The position numbers were made by a program, and so were the translations under genes. From NCBI GenBank assembly GCA_947462335.1, contig OX381709.1:66146609-66210608 (forward strand): 64,000 bases of DNA, read 5' to 3'. Below, one piece after another: positions 63,401 through 64,000 of this stretch (positions are counted from its first letter, which is position 1; the number at the start of each line of letters is the position of its first letter). A model generated the notes under the pieces. That model did no database searches. It was not told the origin of the DNA and saw only the letters and a program-made list of their open reading frames with translations. Origin of the DNA: Harmothoe impar (lineage: Eukaryota > Annelida > Polychaeta > Phyllodocida > Polynoidae).

Positions 63401-64000
63401 AAATATCACCGGAATCGAGATCAAATCCACACCGCGTTGACTATGCGGTACATATCAAATCCCTGTAAAATTGCATGTCGCTTTTGACCGGTGTTAATTT
63501 GCTCTGATCCAGTATTTATGATCTCAATTCTTTCAAGTGGAAGCAATATTCCCCTTTTATTATATCTAGTAATTTATAGTAATACCCTATAATAACCTAC
63601 TATGTATTAAAAATGTGTATTGTTCCAGCTTGAAAGTATTTGATCTCAAACAATGCATTTCTTAGTATCAAGATTGCTTCGAAGATGCCCTGCGAAACAG
63701 TAATAAACAGTTGCGGTACAGTGCTAGACAATATCTGGACCAGTCATTCCATACTTACAAATCTCCTAACTTCTTCACACTTATTTCGACGAGAAAACAA
63801 GTTTGATTTAAGGGGTAATCATATTAGAGACGAACATCTTGATGAAACACAGGGGGAAATATCATGGGAGCTAAATTGCAATACTATGCAAAATCATTAC
63901 TGGTACTGATTCACATAAATCTACACGGTAATTAAGAACCCTTTCCCTTCTAGATCTAATGGGTGTAATATCAACTTACAATTGTTGGGTTGTTTCCGTT
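42478..64000 (-). CDS. Axonemal dynein heavy chain, outer-arm beta type (DNAH9/11/17 group), C-terminal 2870 residues; 5' part outside window
   Basis: This is a ciliary/flagellar motor ATPase. Exons from the 5' side (high to low coordinate): 64000-63980 (cut), 62654-62502, 62243-62010, 61800-61508, 61200-61044, 60826-60564, 60345-59919, 59661-59451, 59190-59063, 58824-58393, 58243-58070, 57797-57084, 56705-56544, 56109-55792, 55294-54827, 54639-54406, 54157-53897, 53674-53528, 52156-50696, 50310-50140, 49922-49800, 49556-49363, 47927-47651, 47437-47210, 47024-46833, 45704-45585, 44027-43785, 43563-43375, 43095-42478 (TAG). All phases agree over 8613 nt. Four P-loops are intact to the eye: [39 protein letters not shown]. 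The terminus [20 protein letters not shown] is typical of the beta group. Full chains are about 4400-4500 residues, so roughly 1600 residues of tail and linker lie upstream. Which vertebrate paralogue is the orthologue cannot be decided here. Confidence 0.96.
43204..43235. repeat. 32-bp dispersed repeat, copy 1
   Basis: ATTAAATAGGAAAGTATCAA followed by ATGCATCGCCT, repeated with one change at 46123-46154. Both are in dynein introns. Confidence 0.75.
44079..44223. mobile_element. Foldback MITE, piggyBac-like family, copy 7 (partial)
   Basis: It starts TAACCCTTTAAGGGCCGCAT with AGTGCTTTAATGCACT, then TGCATGGATGCAGCCCTCAT and CATGATACATGAATGCAACC, ending at GTTAACC. The outer right end is truncated. 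Dynein intron. Confidence 0.78.
46123..46154. repeat. 32-bp dispersed repeat, copy 2
   Basis: Partner of 43204-43235, with one substitution (ATGAATCGCCT), 2.9 kb upstream in the dynein gene. Confidence 0.75.
47210..51899 (-). other. Dynein AAA5 and AAA6
   Basis: The rest of the large exon (down to 50696) holds AAA5, with [20 protein letters not shown] and [17 protein letters not shown], and the helical AAA5-AAA6 link. Exons 50310-47210 encode AAA6: [57 protein letters not shown] and [20 protein letters not shown]. As is usual for these modules, no intact P-loop is seen in either. Confidence 0.87.
51900..54157 (-). other. Dynein stalk coiled coil and microtubule-binding domain
   Basis: CC1 is the charged heptad-rich exon 53897-54157 ([20 protein letters not shown]). 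The microtubule-binding domain spans 53528-53674 ([20 protein letters not shown]) and the start of the 1461-bp exon ([20 protein letters not shown]). CC2 follows ([19 protein letters not shown]). The 1371-bp intron between the two binding-domain exons holds nothing recognised. Confidence 0.88.
52157..53527. other. Long dynein intron, nothing recognised
   Basis: AT-rich sequence between the two microtubule-binding-domain exons. No repeats with clear ends and no plausible alternative exon in phase were seen. Confidence 0.5.
54406..56109 (-). other. Dynein AAA4
   Basis: Walker A is GVGGSGKQS (exon 55792-56109). The exon 54827-55294 contains [20 protein letters not shown] and the [20 protein letters not shown] segment. 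The exon 54406-54639 leads into the stalk helix with [15 protein letters not shown]. Confidence 0.9.
56544..59661 (-). other. Dynein AAA2 and AAA3
   Basis: AAA2 has Walker A GNAGTGKS (59451-59661) and the [19 protein letters not shown] segment (59063-59190), so it probably binds nucleotide. AAA3 has Walker A GTAGTGKT, Walker B in [11 protein letters not shown] and a conserved [19 protein letters not shown] segment (57084-57797). The small exon 56544-56705 adds [23 protein letters not shown]3 is the regulatory nucleotide site in dyneins. Confidence 0.9.
59919..61200 (-). other. Dynein AAA1, main ATPase site
   Basis: The exon at 61044-61200 carries the Walker A loop [14 protein letters not shown] and the start of [11 protein letters not shown]. 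The exon at 60564-60826 carries Walker B within GCFDEFNRI and the sensor-I segment [15 protein letters not shown]. The exon at 59919-60345 completes the large module with [20 protein letters not shown]. All residues expected for hydrolysis are present. Confidence 0.93.
61508..64000 (-). other. Dynein linker C-terminal part (exons before AAA1)
   Basis: Four exons encode [18 protein letters not shown], the acidic insert [44 protein letters not shown] and [20 protein letters not shown]. These belong to the linker, which swings over the AAA ring in the power stroke. The split isoleucine/valine junction at 63980 to 62654 was confirmed by phase. Confidence 0.85.
62655..63979. other. Dynein intron at the window edge, nothing recognised
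   Basis: AT-rich intron between the GNNPTI and VARQLTK exons. Open frames on both strands are short and unmatched. Confidence 0.5.

Noticed and set aside
1..64000. tRNA, snRNA or other structured RNA genes
   Set aside because: I looked for T-loop (GGTTCGANNCC) and snRNA-like motifs and saw no convincing candidate; a covariance-model search would be decisive.

Overview
This is a piece of an animal nuclear genome: multi-exon genes with GT-AG introns, poly(A) signals, microsatellites and many small inverted-repeat transposons. It holds three genes. The axonemal dynein, the metazoan-style Integrator subunit and the bubblegum acyl-CoA synthetase show a ciliated metazoan. The protein sequences and the dense MITE content suggest an invertebrate deuterostome such as amphioxus (Branchiostoma). 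The species call is inference and not proven by anything in the window.

Layout. (1) 163-3800, plus strand: the last eight exons of INTS1, encoding the C-terminal 353 residues of Integrator subunit 1, then a short 3' UTR. (2) About 4300-13340: an intergenic region made largely of nested repeats, including a 991-bp hAT-like element with an exact 8-bp target duplication, 13-, 30- and 99-bp tandem arrays and several foldback elements. (3) 13345-40635, plus strand: a complete ACSBG-type long-chain acyl-CoA synthetase in 16 coding exons (818 residues). Its first intron is 15.8 kb and packed with transposons. Later introns carry a PIF/Harbinger-like element at a splice donor and a foldback with perfect 101-bp arms close to a splice acceptor. 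(4) 42478-64000, minus strand: 29 coding exons (the last one cut by the window edge) of an outer-arm beta-type axonemal dynein heavy chain (DNAH9/11/17 group), giving the C-terminal 2870 residues from the end of the linker through AAA1-AAA6, stalk and C-terminal domain.

ACSBG and the dynein gene converge, and their candidate poly(A) signals lie only about 30 bp apart on opposite strands. The three genes have unrelated roles (snRNA and mRNA 3'-end processing, fatty acid activation, ciliary motility), and nothing in the sequence indicates a shared pathway.

I did not find a new multi-gene system. What stands out is transposon biology: at least seven copies of one piggyBac-like foldback family, three PIF/Harbinger-like copies, a solo LTR inside a TA microsatellite, and two places (INTS1 and ACSBG) where repeats directly touch a splice donor. 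Splice junctions below were placed by eye, and reading phase agrees across every junction in all three genes.
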